Of a stretch of DNA of 43,043 nucleotides, positions 25,165 to 34,238 are shown piece by piece. The position numbers were made by a program, and so were the translations under genes. Below the pieces are notes generated by a model. That model was not told the origin of the DNA. It saw only the letters and a list, made by a program, of their open reading frames with translations, and made no database searches. Each line of letters opens with the position of its first letter. Within the stretch, counting starts at the first letter, position 1. The stretch comes from Mycobacterium sp. (GTDB taxonomy: Bacteria > Actinomycetota > Actinomycetes > Mycobacteriales > Mycobacteriaceae): the NCBI GenBank assembly GCA_011620645.1, contig WOYS01000041.1, forward strand, positions 1 through 43,043, read 5' to 3'.

Positions 25165-28100
25165 TCAGCCATGCGCGGCTGCCATGATTGCCTGGTCGAC
25201 ATCAGTGCCGTTGTGCTCGGCCTCGGCAATGGCCTCCAGCACTCGCTTGTAGTCGCGCGGCATCACCTTCACAAAGTGCTGCCGCTCAGTCGTCCAGTGG
25301 ACCAGAATCCGCTTGCCCGGCGCCGAGTCCGTGGCTTCGACATGCTTGCTCAGCATCGCGTGCAGCCAGTCCAGGTCGTTGTCGTCGAGCTCCTCGAGTT
25401 GGACCATCTCGGCGTTGAGGTGGTCTGGCAGCTGGTTGGCAGGGTCGTAGATATAGGCGACACCGCCCGACATCCCGGCGGCGAAGTTGCGTCCCGCCGG
25501 CCCGAGGATCACGACCTTGCCGCCGGTCATGTACTCGCAGCCGTGGTCGCCGACACCCTCCACCACCGCGTGGGCCCCGGAATTGCGGACCGCGAATCGC
25601 TCACCCACGACGCCACGCAGGAACGCCTCGCCGCTGGTGGCGCCGAACAGGATGACATTGCCGCCGATAATGTTCTCCTCTGCCACGAAGCCTTCCGGCG
25701 CGTTGGGGGCCGGCCGTACCACCAGCCGGCCACCGGAAAGCCCCTTACCGACATAGTCGTTGGCATCCCCGTAGACCCGCAGTGTGATGCCCTTGGGCAC
25801 GAAGGCACCGAAGCTGTTGCCGGCCGAGCCGTCGAAGGTGATGTCAATCGTGTCGTCCGGAAGGCCTTGGCCACCATAGGCCTTCGTCAACTCGTGGCCC
25901 AGCATTGTTCCCACTGTCCGGCTGACGTTGGAGATCTTTGTTGAGAACTTGACCGGGGTGCCATGATCCAGTGCCTGCCGACTCATCACGATCAGCTGCT
26001 GGTCCAGCGCCTTCTCCAGACCATGGTCCTGCCGCGAGCTGCAGTACAGGTCTTGGTTCATGAACGCCGACTCCGGCTCGTGCAGCAGCGGCGACAAGTC
26101 CAGCTTCCGGGCCTTCCAGCGCTCGGCAGCCAGCGTGGTGTCCAGCGAGCCCACTTGGCCGACGGCTTCGTTGATAGTCCGGAAGCCGAGCTGCGCCAGG
26201 TATTCCCGAACCTCCTCTGCGAGGTAGATGAAGAAGTTCTCGACGAACTCGGGCTTGCCGTTGAATCGCTTGCGCAGCTCGGGGTCCTGGGTCGCAACGC
26301 CGACAGGGCAGGTGTCAAGGTGGCAGACCCGCATCATGATGCAGCCCGACACGACGAGCGGCGCCGTGGCGAAGCCGTACTCCTCGGCGCCCAGCAGCGT
26401 CGCGATCATCACGTCGCGCCCGGTCTTGAGCTGACCGTCCACCTGCACGACGATGCGGTCACGTAATCCGTTGAGCAGCAGGGTCTGCTGGGTTTCGGCG
26501 AGGCCGAGCTCCCACGGGGCGCCGGTGTGCTTCATCGACGTCAGCGGTGCGGCGCCGGTTCCACCGTCGTGGCCGGAGATCAGGACGACGTCGGCACGGG
26601 CTTTCGACACGCCGGCCGCGACGGTACCCACCCCGACCTCAGAGGCCAGCTTGACGTGCACCCGCGCAGCGGGGTTGGCGTTCTTCAGGTCGTAAATCAG
26701 CTGTGCGAGGTCCTCGATCGAATAGATGTCGTGGTGGGGCGGCGGCGAGATCAGGCCCACCCCGGGCGTCGAGTGCCTGACCTCGGCCACCCACGGATAG
26801 ACTTTGTAGCCCGGAAGCTGGCCCCCATCGCCCGGTTTGGCTCCCTGAGCTATCTTGATCTCAAGGTCGGTGCAGTTGGTCAGGTAGTGCGAGGTGACGC
26901 CAAATCGGGCCGAGGCCACCTGTTTGATCGCGCTGCGGCGCCAGTCCCCATTGGGGTCGCGCTCGAACCGGCTGACGTGCTCGCCGCCCTCGCCGCAGTT
27001 CGATCGGCCACCAAGACGGTTCATTGCGATCGCCATCGTCTCGTGTGCTTCCGCCGAGATCGAACCGTAGCTCATCGCCCCGGTGGCGAATCGTTTGACG
27101 ATCTCGCGGGCCGGCTCGACCTCATCGATCGGCACCGGTGGACGCACACCCTCTTTAAACGTCAGCAGTCCGCGCAGCGAGGCCATCCGCTCGCTCTGGT
27201 CATCGACCAGTCTGGAGTACTCCTTGAAGATCGCGTACTGCCCGGTTCGGGTGGCGTGCTGGAGCTTGAACACGGTGTCCGGGTTGAACAAGTGGTACTC
27301 GCCCTCGCGGCGCCACTGGTAGTACCCGCCGACCGGCAGTTCACGATGCGCCCGCTCCTCGGGCCGGTCCAGGAATGCAAGCGCATGCCTGATCGCTACG
27401 TCGTCGGCGATGTCGTCCAGATCGATGCCGCCGGTCGGACACGTCATGCCGGTGAAATGTTCGTCGAGCAGGGGCTGCGACATGCCGACGGCCTGGAACA
27501 ACTGCGCACCGGTGTAGGACGCCAGGGTGCAGATGCCCATCTTGGACATCACCTTGAGCACGCCCTTGCCGGCGGCTTTGACGTAGTTGGCCAGCGCCTT
27601 TTCACGGTCCAGTCCCTGCAGGACGTTCCGGTCGAGCATGTCCTCGATCGACTCGAATGCCATGTAGGGGTTGATCGCGGCCGCCCCGAACCCGATCAAG
27701 GCCGCCAAGTGGTGGACCTCCCGCGCGTCGCCGGACTCGACGACGAGGCCAACCAGTGTGCGGGTCCGCTCACGCACCAGGTGATGGTGCACGGCGGACA
27801 CCGACAACAGCGACGGGATCGGTGCGAGCTCCTCGTCCGATTCGCGGTCGGAGAGCACGATGATGCGCGCACCCTCGTCGATGGCCGCCGAAACCTGCGT
27901 CCGCACCCGGTCAAGGGCTGCCTTGAGTCCGGCGCCGCCCTCAGCCACTGGATATAGGCAGCGGATCACCTTGGCACCCATGCCGTGCCGGCGCCCGTTG
28001 ATCTCCCGTTCCGGGTCCAGGTTGACCAACTTGGCCAGCTCGTGGTTTCGCAGGATGGGCTGCGCCAACGCGATCTGGCGGCATGAGTTCTCGTCTGGGC

Positions 28101-29748
28101 TCAGCAGGTCACCCTCGGGGCCGATCACGCCCTGCAGACTGGTCACGACCTCTTCCCTGATGGCATCCAGCGGCGGGTTGGTCACCTGTGCGAACAGTTC
28201 GTGGAAGTAGTCGTAGAGCATCCGTGACCGCTGCGAGAGCACCGCAACGGGGGTGTCGTTGCCCATCGACCCGATGGGCTCCGCACCCGTGCGGGCCATC
28301 GGGGCCACGAGCAGGTTCAGCTCTTCGTATGTGTAGCCGAATACCAGTTGGCGCAACACGATCCGATGACGGGGCATCCGGACGTAGGGCCCCTGGGGCA
28401 ACTCTTCGAGCGTGACCAGTCCGTCGTCGAGCCATTCCTGGTATGGCTGCTCGGCGGCTAACTGGGCCTTGATCTCCTCGTCGGCAACGATGCGCCCCTG
28501 AGCGGTGTCGACCAGGAACATGCGGCCGGGCTGCAGCCGCATCCGGCGCACCACCTTCGCCGGGTCGAGATCGAGCACACCGGCCTCGGAAGCCATCACC
28601 ACAAGCCCGTCGTCGGTCACCCAGATGCGCGACGGCCTCAGGCCGTTGCGATCGAGCATCGCGCCGACCACCGTACCGTCGGTGAACGTCATCGACGCCG
28701 GGCCGTCCCACGGCTCCATGAGCGAAGCGTGGTACTCGTAGAATGCCCGTCGCGCGGGGTCCATCGACTCGTGGCGCTCCCACGCTTCGGGAATCATCAT
28801 CAGCACAGCATGCGCGAGGCTGCGTCCACCCAGGTGCAGCAGTTCGAGCACCTCGTCGAAACGCGCTGTGTCCGATGCGCCCGGAGTGCAGATGGGAAAG
28901 AGCTTCTCAACACCCTGCGCCGAGCCGAAGATATCGGTGCGGATCAGCGCTTCCCGGGCCCGCATCCAGTTCTCGTTGCCGGTGACGGTGTTGATTTCGC
29001 CGTTGTGGGCGATGCGCCGGAAGGGATGGGCCAGCGGCCACGACGGGAAGGTGTTGGTCGAGAACCGGGAGTGCACGATGCCCAAGGCGCTCGTCAGCCG
29101 CTCGTCCTGCAGATCCAGGTAGAACGCCTTGAGCTGGGGGGTGGTCAACATCCCCTTGAACACGTATGTCTGCCCGGAAAGACTCGGAAAATAGACCTTC
29201 TCGCGGCCGGGGCCGTCCTGGCCCGGGCCTTTGGCGCCAAGCTCGTGCTCAGCTCGCTTACGCACGATGTAGGCGCGGCGCTCGAGCTCCATCCCCTGGG
29301 CGCCGGAGATGAACACCTGCCGGAACTTCGGCATGGCGTCGCGGGCCAGTGCACCCAGCGACGACCTGTCGGTGGGCACCTGACGCCAGCCGAGCACCCG
29401 CAGACCCTCCGCCTCGACGATCTTCTCCACTGCCGCACACGCCGCGGCGGCGTCTTGTGACGACTGCGGCAAAAAAGCCATCCCGGTCGCGTAGCTGCCC
29501 CGCGACGGGAGGTCGAAATCAACCACCGCGCGGAGGTATTCGTCGGGAACCTGGATGAGGATGCCAGCGCCGTCACCGGTGTGCGGGTCGGCGCCCTGGG
29601 CCCCGCGGTGCTTGAGGTTGAGCAGCGCGGTGATCGCCTTGTCGACGATGTCGCGGCTGCGCCGGCCATGCATGTCGACGACCATGGCAACACCGCACGC
29701 ATCGTGCTCGAACGCGGGGTTGTAAAGCCCGACATTCTTGGGCGCCAT
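25165..29748 (-). CDS. gltB: Glutamate synthase large subunit, no adjacent gltD
   Basis: Ferredoxin/NADPH-type glutamate synthase alpha subunit, forming glutamate from 2-oxoglutarate and glutamine-derived ammonia. The 1527-residue protein has the N-terminal class II glutaminase whose Cys18 (HDACGVA) becomes the nucleophile after propeptide removal, the central and FMN-binding domains ([35 protein letters not shown]), the [3Fe-4S] cysteines Cys1136, Cys1142 and Cys1147, and the C-terminal GXGXG helix ([40 protein letters not shown]). It closely resembles the M. tuberculosis GltB, which is followed by gltD; here only the convergent AraC gene follows and no small-subunit gene is present. The ATG at 29748 is preferred to GTG at 29754. 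The leader is structured. Confidence 0.95.
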   Translation of the reverse strand: MAPKNVGLYNPAFEHDACGVAMVVDMHGRRSRDIVDKAITALLNLKHRGAQGADPHTGDGAGILIQVPDEYLRAVVDFDLPSRGSYATGMAFLPQSSQDAAAACAAVEKIVEAEGLRVLGWRQVPTDRSSLGALARDAMPKFRQVFISGAQGMELERRAYIVRKRAEHELGAKGPGQDGPGREKVYFPSLSGQTYVFKGMLTTPQLKAFYLDLQDERLTSALGIVHSRFSTNTFPSWPLAHPFRRIAHNGEINTVTGNENWMRAREALIRTDIFGSAQGVEKLFPICTPGASDTARFDEVLELLHLGGRSLAHAVLMMIPEAWERHESMDPARRAFYEYHASLMEPWDGPASMTFTDGTVVGAMLDRNGLRPSRIWVTDDGLVVMASEAGVLDLDPAKVVRRMRLQPGRMFLVDTAQGRIVADEEIKAQLAAEQPYQEWLDDGLVTLEELPQGPYVRMPRHRIVLRQLVFGYTYEELNLLVAPMARTGAEPIGSMGNDTPVAVLSQRSRMLYDYFHELFAQVTNPPLDAIREEVVTSLQGVIGPEGDLLSPDENSCRQIALAQPILRNHELAKLVNLDPEREINGRRHGMGAKVIRCLYPVAEGGAGLKAALDRVRTQVSAAIDEGARIIVLSDRESDEELAPIPSLLSVSAVHHHLVRERTRTLVGLVVESGDAREVHHLAALIGFGAAAINPYMAFESIEDMLDRNVLQGLDREKALANYVKAAGKGVLKVMSKMGICTLASYTGAQLFQAVGMSQPLLDEHFTGMTCPTGGIDLDDIADDVAIRHALAFLDRPEERAHRELPVGGYYQWRREGEYHLFNPDTVFKLQHATRTGQYAIFKEYSRLVDDQSERMASLRGLLTFKEGVRPPVPIDEVEPAREIVKRFATGAMSYGSISAEAHETMAIAMNRLGGRSNCGEGGEHVSRFERDPNGDWRRSAIKQVASARFGVTSHYLTNCTDLEIKIAQGAKPGDGGQLPGYKVYPWVAEVRHSTPGVGLISPPPHHDIYSIEDLAQLIYDLKNANPAARVHVKLASEVGVGTVAAGVSKARADVVLISGHDGGTGAAPLTSMKHTGAPWELGLAETQQTLLLNGLRDRIVVQVDGQLKTGRDVMIATLLGAEEYGFATAPLVVSGCIMMRVCHLDTCPVGVATQDPELRKRFNGKPEFVENFFIYLAEEVREYLAQLGFRTINEAVGQVGSLDTTLAAERWKARKLDLSPLLHEPESAFMNQDLYCSSRQDHGLEKALDQQLIVMSRQALDHGTPVKFSTKISNVSRTVGTMLGHELTKAYGGQGLPDDTIDITFDGSAGNSFGAFVPKGITLRVYGDANDYVGKGLSGGRLVVRPAPNAPEGFVAEENIIGGNVILFGATSGEAFLRGVVGERFAVRNSGAHAVVEGVGDHGCEYMTGGKVVILGPAGRNFAAGMSGGVAYIYDPANQLPDHLNAEMVQLEELDDNDLDWLHAMLSKHVEATDSAPGKRILVHWTTERQHFVKVMPRDYKRVLEAIAEAEHNGTDVDQAIMAAAHG

Positions 29749-29781
29749 TCCCACCTAACCCTTCGGGAAGTTCCTGCACGT

Positions 29782-29827
29782 GGCCTTGTCGATTCTGTGC
29801 CGGTTCACACCGGCTGCCAACAAGGCC
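29782..29827 (-). promoter_or_regulatory. Nested stem-loop in gltB leader
   Basis: An outer 8-bp stem (29782-29789 GGCCTTGT with 29820-29827 ACAAGGCC) encloses a perfect hairpin GCCGGT-TCAC-ACCGGC at 29799-29814. It lies 34-79 bases before the gltB start and would be in the transcript leader. It could be a cis-regulatory RNA; no known riboswitch class was recognised, and covariation has not been tested. Confidence 0.45.
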
Positions 29828-29867
29828 GAACCCTGCGTAGGGGGTGCTCCCATGCGATGCGGAACGG

Positions 29868-29895
29868 AACACTTGCCCCAATCACGACAAGTGTT
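29868..29895. promoter_or_regulatory. Inverted repeat upstream of gltB
   Basis: AACACTTG (29868-29875) and CAAGTGTT (29888-29895) are perfect 8-bp arms separated by 12 bp. They may be an operator or a further leader hairpin for gltB, about 120 bp from its start. Confidence 0.4.
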
Positions 29896-29959
29896 GTCAA
29901 CCATACTGGGTTGTAACCCATACTGCGGTGCAGCGTTGTAACCCATACTACGGTGCAGC
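29893..29959. repeat. 25-bp tandem duplication with partial third copy
   Basis: Copies at 29910-29934 and 29935-29959 begin gttgtaacccatact and differ by one base; 29893-29909 (gttgtcaaccatactgg) is a diverged partial copy. Each carries a short near-palindrome, gttgtaac(c). This could be an array of regulator sites upstream of gltB, or simply another of the tandem duplications of this window. Confidence 0.8.
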
Positions 29960-30117
29960 GATCGCGCACGGCGCGCTGCGGCGAGTTCTCGCCATCACAA
30001 TGTTTCCGCAATGTTTCGGCATGTCTCTACGAGCTGCATTGGCGGCGGATCGGGATCCGTTGTTGCACAGGAAATTAGGCCCTCGGATCTCCGGATTGCG
30101 TTGGGCTACAGAGATAG

Positions 30118-30131
30118 AGGACCTTGGTCCT
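30118..30131. promoter_or_regulatory. DosR-like palindrome before HicB-like gene
   Basis: AGGACCTTGGTCCT matches 10 of 14 DosR consensus positions and is symmetrical (GGACC-TT-GGTCC). It ends 57 bp before the ATG of the HicB-like gene. The consensus match alone is not significant, but symmetry and placement make it a reasonable operator candidate. Confidence 0.35.
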
Positions 30132-30188
30132 TCGAGTTAGGGGCCGTGGACTGCAGCGCCAGCGGGACCGCAGCGGTAGGTTCTGAAT

Positions 30189-30422
30189 ATGAAGCCAGAA
30201 TGGAAAGCCTACGAATACAGCTACCGTATCCATTGGTCACCCAGCGAGCACGGTTACGTCGCGTTCGTGGCGGAGTTTCCGGCGATGCAGTCGCCGCCGA
30301 AGGTTACGCCGCAGGCCGCGCTGGATGCGTTGACGACTGACGTTGCCGAGAAGCTGGACCAGCTGGATGCCGAGGGCCAACCGCGGCCTGCGGCCTCGGC
30401 GACGAGCGGTTTGGGTCGCTGA
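30189..30422 (+). CDS. Solitary HicB-like small protein
   Basis: A 77-residue protein resembling the HicB antitoxin N-terminal fold: YEYSYRIHWSPSEHGYVAFVAEFPAMQSPPKVTPQAALDALTTDV matches the pattern of beta strands followed by a helix with T-x-x-A-A in that family. No HicA toxin gene (a small double-stranded-RNA-binding-like protein with a conserved His) was found on either side, and there is no C-terminal DNA-binding domain, so a classical toxin-antitoxin unit is not supported. The start ATG at 30189 has only a weak ribosome-binding site (GTAGG). It stands between gltB, divergent, and the second acg-like gene, 195 bp downstream. Confidence 0.65.
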   Translation: MKPEWKAYEYSYRIHWSPSEHGYVAFVAEFPAMQSPPKVTPQAALDALTTDVAEKLDQLDAEGQPRPAASATSGLGR

Positions 30423-30617
30423 GTGCTCCCCGGACTTCGGTTCGATGCCTGCCCAACCTCAGGGTGAGCGATCAGATCGATCGATCGTTCGTCGTCTTGG
30501 GGTTGGTGCACCGCTGTAGCGGATCGGCATGGATACACGGTCGCGCGGATTCGATCCTGTTGGACGTGCGAAAGTGACCAGTTGGATTTACTCTCACCGG
30601 AAAGGTGGTGGGCAACC

Positions 30618-31610
30618 ATGAGTGAGCATTTCCCCGACGTTGCGACCGTGCAGGCGGTGCTGTCGCAGGCGGTTCGGGCGCCCTCGATACATAATTCGCA
30701 GCCGTGGCGTTGGCGGGTCGGTGATTGCAGCCTGCACCTGTTCGCCGACCCTGAGGTCCAGTTACCGAACACCGATCCTGATGGGCGCGACCTCATCGTG
30801 AGTTGTGGTGCCGCTCTACATCATTGCGTTGTCGCGTTCGCGGCGCTGGGATGGCGCGCACAGGTGCGCCACTTCCCCAATCCCGCCGACCCCGACCACC
30901 TGGCGGCCTTGGAATTGTTCCGCGCGCCGATCACGGAGTCGGCTGTCGCCCTGTCGGGGGCAATTCAGCGGCGCCGCACCGACCGCCGCCGCTACAGTGG
31001 TCGACCGGTGCCCGCAGCGACCATTGCGGCGATCTGCGCTCGCTTGAGTCACCTCGGGGTCACCGTGCGGGAGGTGAGGTCGCAGCCCAGGTTGCGGCGC
31101 ATTGTGACGCAGTCGGTTCAACAGCACGCGGCCGACCACGCCTATCGCACCGAAGTGAACACGTGGAGGGCACTTTACGCCTGCCCTACCGGTGCGCCCG
31201 CACGCACAACGCCGCAAGACGATCCGGCAGCGGGGGTTGCCGGACGGGGCGTCGCCGGTAGTGTTTTGGCTGCACCGGATGATCCCGACACCGCCGAGGA
31301 TCACGCTGTTGTGTTGGCGTTGGGCACCGCCAACGACCGCAGGCTGGCGCGGCTGCGTGCGGGTGAGGCAACCAGCCTGGTGGTGCTTCGGGCGACGATG
31401 AGTGGCTTGGCGACCTGCCCACTGACCGAACCATTGGAGATCGCCGAAACTCGCGACGCCGTGCAGCGTGAGGTGTTCGCCGACCAAGCGTCTCCCCAGA
31501 TGTTAGTGCGTATCGGCTGGGCACCCGACGACGCTGAGCCACTGCCGCTGACCCCGCGCCGCCCGATGCAGGAGGTCGTAGCGCGCCTGGACGGATCGGC
31601 ATTCGGCTGA
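30618..31610 (+). CDS. Acg-family nitroreductase-like protein (copy 2)
   Basis: Second Acg-type protein, again 330 residues, with the same landmarks as copy 1: RAPSIHNSQPWRWRVGDCSLHLFAD, DPDGRDLIVSCGAALHHCVVAFAALGW, RRRTDRRRYSGRPV, ALGTANDRRLARLRAGEATSLVVL and MLVRIGWAPDDAEPLPLTPRRPM. The family binds FMN but lacks a demonstrated nitroreductase reaction; sequestration of flavin during dormancy has been proposed. The ATG at 30618 has AGGTGG 9 bp upstream. Its stop codon is inside a small tandem duplication (31603-31620). The two paralogues flank the hyp-huc-gltB block. Confidence 0.92.
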   Translation: MSEHFPDVATVQAVLSQAVRAPSIHNSQPWRWRVGDCSLHLFADPEVQLPNTDPDGRDLIVSCGAALHHCVVAFAALGWRAQVRHFPNPADPDHLAALELFRAPITESAVALSGAIQRRRTDRRRYSGRPVPAATIAAICARLSHLGVTVREVRSQPRLRRIVTQSVQQHAADHAYRTEVNTWRALYACPTGAPARTTPQDDPAAGVAGRGVAGSVLAAPDDPDTAEDHAVVLALGTANDRRLARLRAGEATSLVVLRATMSGLATCPLTEPLEIAETRDAVQREVFADQASPQMLVRIGWAPDDAEPLPLTPRRPMQEVVARLDGSAFG

Positions 31611-31620
31611 ATCGGCTGAA
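31603..31620. repeat. Tandem 9-bp duplication at acg copy 2 stop
   Basis: tcggctgaa occurs twice in tandem (31603-31611, 31612-31620); the first copy contains the stop codon, so the duplication repeats the end of the gene. Confidence 0.7.
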
Positions 31621-31642
31621 TTGAGCGCCGACCGCGGGATTC

Positions 31643-31678
31643 GTTGCGGTGTCAGGGTGGGTTGCGGTGTCAGGGTGG
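31643..31678. repeat. Tandem 18-bp duplication
   Basis: Two perfect copies of gttgcggtgtcagggtgg (31643-31660, 31661-31678) in the convergent spacer downstream of acg copy 2. Confidence 0.92.
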
Positions 31679-31708
31679 CAGGTACCTGCGGCTGGGTTGA
31701 TCGCCCTT

Positions 31709-31734
31709 TCGATGGCGCCTGTCGATGGCGCCTG
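31709..31734. repeat. Tandem 13-bp duplication
   Basis: Two perfect copies of tcgatggcgcctg (31709-31721, 31722-31734) in the same spacer as the 18-bp duplication, 30 bp further on. Confidence 0.88.
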
Positions 31735-31777
31735 CTGTGAGACCCCTGATCGGATCTCGGGATCGTCGGTGGGCTGC

Positions 31778-32011
31778 TCAGCGCAGCGACCTCCGAACGG
31801 TGCGGTGCCATGACGGGGGCCGCAGGTTCTGCCGTGCTGGTGCGGCGTGTTGTGGGCAGTAGCTGCCCTGTGATGTCGGTAGCCATCCGTAGTCGACCAG
31901 CAGCTCGTTGAGCGGTTGTTTCGCGGCGGCGTCGTCGTTTTTGTACACCGAGACCGCCAGCGTGATGACGCTAGTGCAACTTTGACATTGGATGCGAAAC
32001 TCGCGCGTCAT
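31778..32011 (-). CDS. Small cysteine-containing protein, 77 residues
   Basis: The ATG at 32011 opens a frame encoding MTREFRIQCQSCTSVITL, a polar helical middle, LLVDYGWLPTSQGSYCPQHA and a basic tail. The CxxC near the N-terminus and the later CPQH could bind a metal such as zinc, giving a small zinc-ribbon-like protein; no named family was recognised. Only a weak purine-rich ribosome-binding site precedes it. It lies downstream of hoxW on the same strand with a 278-bp spacer, so it probably has its own promoter; a DosR-like site lies at 32221-32234. The longer frame upstream (to 32236) looks non-coding. Confidence 0.6.
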   Translation of the reverse strand: MTREFRIQCQSCTSVITLAVSVYKNDDAAAKQPLNELLVDYGWLPTSQGSYCPQHAAPARQNLRPPSWHRTVRRSLR

Positions 32012-32089
32012 GTCTCTTTCACCAAATCCTCGTGTACGTGCCGCGATCGTTGTGCGCGGTCCCCGTCGATCGGCGATCTCTGTACTGTA

Positions 32090-32116
32090 GCGTCGATTCG
32101 CGAGCGTCGATTCGCG
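32090..32116. repeat. Tandem 13-14-bp duplication
   Basis: gcgtcgattcgcg occurs twice in tandem (32090-32103 with a linking a, 32104-32116) about 80 bp upstream of the 77-residue protein, in its probable promoter region. Confidence 0.85.
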
Positions 32117-32220
32117 CCCGCTACCCGGCGAGACGAACTGCGTTGGCGGCGAAGCGATTACCGGGTTGACACCTGACCGGTCATGGCCGGCCGGAGTGTC
32201 GGGTGCTCCGAGCGGCGAAC

Positions 32221-32234
32221 TGGGGTCAAGTCCC
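32221..32234. promoter_or_regulatory. Weak DosR-like box between hoxW and the 77-residue gene
   Basis: TGGGGTCAAGTCCC matches 10 of 14 consensus positions with a perfect right half (AAGTCCC). It lies 56 bp past the hoxW stop and about 210 bp upstream of the 77-residue gene. Weak evidence only. Confidence 0.25.
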
Positions 32235-32289
32235 ATCCGATACGGGCCACGTCAGTGCCAGAAATTCGATGATTGGGTTGCTGCCAGCG

Positions 32290-32772
32290 TCACCGCGGTG
32301 ACGACAAGAACTCTAGTGAGCGGCTGAGGTTGTGTTGCGCGGGGCCGGTCAGTCCCTGCTGGAGCTCCCATTCGTAGCCGCGGATCGCCAGCAGGAAGGC
32401 CTCGGGGATCTGTTCGAAGCACTGCTGGGTAGTGGCCAGGATGGACGGCACCGAGAGTGCATGCGAGGTGAAGCTGAAGTCCAGTTGCGGTTCGGGATGG
32501 CTCACGGTAAACGATTCCACCGTAGGGTCTTTCGTGGCATCCACGAACAGCACCCGCCGGTATCGGCTGATCAAGTCGGCGTCTTCCAGGTTGAGTTGAT
32601 AGGTACGGCGCAGCCGCGCGCGAGACTGAGGACAGCGTTGTTCGAACCGGTCGATGAATGCCCAACCCAATCCGTCGTCTTGGCGTCCGGCGTTGCCGAT
32701 GCCATAGATCAGCGACGTGGCGTCATCGAAGAGCCCGAGTGTCATGGGTTGTGGCTTAGCGTGTGCGTTCAT
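32290..32772 (-). CDS. hoxW: Hydrogenase maturation protease HoxW
   Basis: Nickel-dependent endopeptidase expected to cleave the HoxH C-terminal peptide. The 160-residue product has the family opening LIYGIGNAGRQDDGLGWAF (Asp32/Asp33 region), VLFVDATKD with the central Asp, and FSFTSHALSVPSILA with the His ligand. Its length is that of a plain protease, unlike the extended Huc protease in this window. The ATG at 32772 overlaps the hoxH stop by 17 bp; an alternative internal ATG at 32745 would also preserve all motifs. Last gene of hoxF-U-Y-H-W. Confidence 0.9.
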   Translation of the reverse strand: MNAHAKPQPMTLGLFDDATSLIYGIGNAGRQDDGLGWAFIDRFEQRCPQSRARLRRTYQLNLEDADLISRYRRVLFVDATKDPTVESFTVSHPEPQLDFSFTSHALSVPSILATTQQCFEQIPEAFLLAIRGYEWELQQGLTGPAQHNLSRSLEFLSSPR

Positions 32773-34222
32773 CGATCACCCGACCCTCGGAGTCGACAAC
32801 CGAGACAGTCAACGGCATCTGTCCCAACGCGTGGGTGGCGCAGCTCAAGCACGGATCGTAGGCGCGGATACCCACCTCAATGGCGTTCACCATGCCCTCG
32901 GTGATCTCAGCCTCACCTCCGAGATAGTCCTCGGCCACACTGCGCACCGTGCGGTTGAGCACCTGGTTGTTCTGGGTGGTCGCCACGATGAGGTTGGCGA
33001 ACGTGACATTGCCCTCGCGATCGGCGCGATAATGGTGCAGCAGGCTGCCCCGGGGAGCTTCCACCACACCGACACCCTCCCCCACCCATGCGTCCGCACC
33101 GGGAGCCACCACCAGCTCATCCTTGGTAATGTCGGGATCATTCAGCAGGTCGCGAACAACCTCGGCGGCGTGGATGATTTCAATGGTGCGCGCCCAGTTG
33201 GTGTGCAACGTCATGTCATTGGCACGTCCCCCGGTGTAGGCGTGGAAGCGCTCCAGCGCCTCGGCGGCAATCGGGGTCGGTAGGGATCGGGTGACGTTGA
33301 GCCGAGCCAACGGTCCCACCCGCACCGACCCGGCCTCGCGGCCGAGATCGGTCAAGTACGGGAATTTCATGTAGCTCCACTTCTCCACTCCCTCGGAGAA
33401 TTGGTCTAGATAGTCGCGGTAGTCAAAGTCACGCACGACCGCCTTGTGATCGTCGACCACCCGCAGCCGGCCGTCGTAGTAGTCGACGTTGCCGTCGCTA
33501 CCCACCAGACACATGTTCAGCGCCGGGACGTTGGCGAAACCGTCCACCACGTCCCGGTGTTCCTCGTGGAAGTCATAGAACATCTGCAGACCCAACTGTG
33601 CATCCGCGATGACTTCATCGACCGATGGCAATCCGTCCTCGCCCTGCAGGAAGCGGTCCACGTCGGCTGCGGTAAGGCTCTTGTTCACCCCGCCAGGCAC
33701 CGACGAGACGCCGTGCATGCGCTTTCCGAACACCGCCTCGATGATTTCTTGTCCCCACTTACGCAGCCGGACAACGCGTTTGACCAGGCCGGGGTTAGCC
33801 TCGATGAGTCCGATGAAGTTGCGCTGCTCAGGTGCGGCATCGATACCGAACAGCATCTCCGGTACAACCAGGTAGAAATAGGCGGTGACGTGTGATTGCA
33901 ACATCTGCGCGTAATGACCCAGACGTCGCATCTTCACCGCCGTCGGGGTCAGGTGGGTCCCCGACGCCGGCCCGACGCCGATCATGTCGTCGAGAGCCTT
34001 GGCCCCGGCGAGGTGGTGGCTGACGAAGCAGATCCCGCAGATCCGTTGCATGAGCACCGGGGCTTCCCAGTAGGGATGGCCCTGGATGAACCTCTCGTAG
34101 CCGCGAAACTCCACCACGTGCAACTTGGCATCGACGACGTTGAGGTCGTCGTCGAGTTCGATGACCACTTTTCCGTGTCCCTCGATGCGGGTGATCGGAT
34201 CAATGATGACGGTGCGCGCCAT
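32756..34222 (-). CDS. hoxH: Group 3d NiFe-hydrogenase large subunit HoxH
   Basis: Catalytic subunit of a cytoplasmic bidirectional NAD-linked hydrogenase. The 488-residue product carries the NiFe ligands in RICGICFVSHH near residue 60 and DPCLSCATHALGQMPL near the C-terminus, with the expected cleavage after the His/Ala region and a tail VSVVDSEGRVIDERTR. Other family features are ITRIEGHGKVVIELDD at the N-terminus and SVPGGVNKSL. Mycobacterial enzymes of this type (Hyd3 in M. smegmatis) are induced by oxygen limitation and can evolve H2 to dispose of reductant. It follows hoxY by 16 bp and overlaps hoxW. Confidence 0.95.
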   Translation of the reverse strand: MARTVIIDPITRIEGHGKVVIELDDDLNVVDAKLHVVEFRGYERFIQGHPYWEAPVLMQRICGICFVSHHLAGAKALDDMIGVGPASGTHLTPTAVKMRRLGHYAQMLQSHVTAYFYLVVPEMLFGIDAAPEQRNFIGLIEANPGLVKRVVRLRKWGQEIIEAVFGKRMHGVSSVPGGVNKSLTAADVDRFLQGEDGLPSVDEVIADAQLGLQMFYDFHEEHRDVVDGFANVPALNMCLVGSDGNVDYYDGRLRVVDDHKAVVRDFDYRDYLDQFSEGVEKWSYMKFPYLTDLGREAGSVRVGPLARLNVTRSLPTPIAAEALERFHAYTGGRANDMTLHTNWARTIEIIHAAEVVRDLLNDPDITKDELVVAPGADAWVGEGVGVVEAPRGSLLHHYRADREGNVTFANLIVATTQNNQVLNRTVRSVAEDYLGGEAEITEGMVNAIEVGIRAYDPCLSCATHALGQMPLTVSVVDSEGRVIDERTR

Positions 34223-34238
34223 ACTGGCTGGTCCCCGT

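Larger units (their letters stand above)
29749..30188. other. gltB / HicB-like divergent spacer (440 bp)
   Basis: No gene is supported here. Reading from gltB outward it contains a nested stem-loop (29782-29827), an 8-bp inverted repeat (29868-29895), a 25-bp tandem duplication with a partial third copy (29893-29959), and a DosR-like palindrome at 30118-30131 close to the HicB-like gene. The stretch 29960-30117 shows no feature that I can name. Confidence 0.6.

Noticed and set aside
26527..27957. Plus-strand ORF of 476 codons inside gltB
   Set aside because: Antisense shadow of a well-conserved gene, with biased composition and no domain.
30431..30444. DosR-like CGGACTTCGGTTCG upstream of acg copy 2
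   Set aside because: Only 9 of 14 positions match and it is about 170 bp from the start codon; a rough binomial estimate at this GC gives many such matches by chance.
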